A stretch of 5,756 bases of DNA, from assembly GCA_021797415.1 (NCBI GenBank), contig JAJZZT010000378.1, forward strand, positions 1 through 5,756, given 5' to 3'. Within the stretch, counting starts at the first letter, position 1. Every line of letters starts with the position of its first letter. The notes under the pieces were generated by a model, which was not told the origin of the DNA, made no database searches, and saw only the letters and a list, made by a program, of their open reading frames with translations. A program made the position numbers and the translations under genes. Positions 5,703 to 5,756 of the stretch are shown here, piece by piece. The DNA is from Bacillota bacterium (GTDB lineage: Bacteria; Bacillota; Bacilli; Alicyclobacillales; SLC66).

Positions 5703-5756
5703 GTGACAGGCCGTTCGGCGGCCGTCCAGTTGCTGTTCCAGGACCGGGATTTCGTC
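5703..5756 (+). CDS. Possible start of a further gene, faintly RluA-like pseudouridine synthase (cut by window edge)
   Basis: From GTG 5703 the frame is open to the window end and encodes MTGRSAAVQLLFQDRDFV. The LLFQDRDFV stretch resembles the ILYEDxDLxVVNKPAG entry to the catalytic domain of RluA-family pseudouridine synthases, which modify uridines in rRNA, but the diagnostic residues would lie beyond the window. A weak GGGGA (5692-5696) lies 6 nt upstream. The opposite strand is also open here (stop at 5658-5660), so the assignment is tentative. Confidence 0.3.
   Translation, partial: MTGRSAAVQLLFQDRDFV

Noticed and set aside
5658..5756. Minus-strand frame open from the window edge to a stop at 5658-5660 (32 codons)
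   Set aside because: Its visible end is low-complexity (PSAVPTPAGQG) and has no family resemblance; the opposite strand has a slightly better candidate start. It cannot be excluded from this short stretch.
1..5756. CRISPR array, tRNA or rRNA genes, riboswitch
   Set aside because: No regularly spaced repeats, no tRNA-like cloverleaf and no recognisable conserved RNA sequence were seen by eye on either strand.

Overview
The window looks like chromosomal DNA from a GC-rich Bacillota, most likely an Alicyclobacillus-type or related Bacillales organism. This is inferred from three things: strong Shine-Dalgarno sites (GAGGAG or GAGGAGG), the protein families present, and coding frames rich in G/C at third positions. 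No rRNA, tRNA or marker gene fixes the taxon. All intact genes are on the + strand; the only minus-strand gene is a decayed transposon gene.

Layout. Positions 2-376 hold the C-terminal part of an ArsR-type winged-helix regulator, cut by the window edge. An intergenic stretch (377-549) carries a plausible sigma-A promoter and an imperfect palindrome. Then comes a compact run of three genes. The first encodes an isochorismatase-fold hydrolase (550-1131) with glycine where most cysteine hydrolases of the family have their nucleophile. The second encodes a beta-lactamase-fold serine hydrolase (1206-2624). The third encodes a Nudix hydrolase (2621-3118) whose start codon overlaps the stop of the serine hydrolase (ATGA). 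These look like one transcription unit of small-molecule hydrolases, perhaps housekeeping or detoxification; no common pathway can be named from the sequence.

Positions 3119-3327 hold no gene that I can support. Positions 3328-4126 (minus strand) are a wreck of an IS200/IS605-family TnpB (OrfB). Recognisable blocks lie in order but in different frames, with two in-frame stops and several frameshifts. An internal deletion has removed the segment that should carry RuvC motif I, and one zinc-finger cysteine is now arginine. The right-end hairpin of the element (3335-3354) is still visible. No tnpA is seen.

Immediately beyond the tnpB remnant lies a 482-residue secreted protein of unknown function (4201-5649). 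It has a signal peptide and two tandem diverged copies of a roughly 205-residue domain, marked by an identical 12-residue motif 206 residues apart. After it, 5650-5756 is mostly non-coding and may include the first 18 codons of another gene that faintly resembles the N-terminus of RluA-type pseudouridine synthases.

The most interesting items are the duplicated secreted protein, for which I recognise no family, and the fossil RNA-guided nuclease locus. I see no evidence of an intact novel defence or mobile system here.
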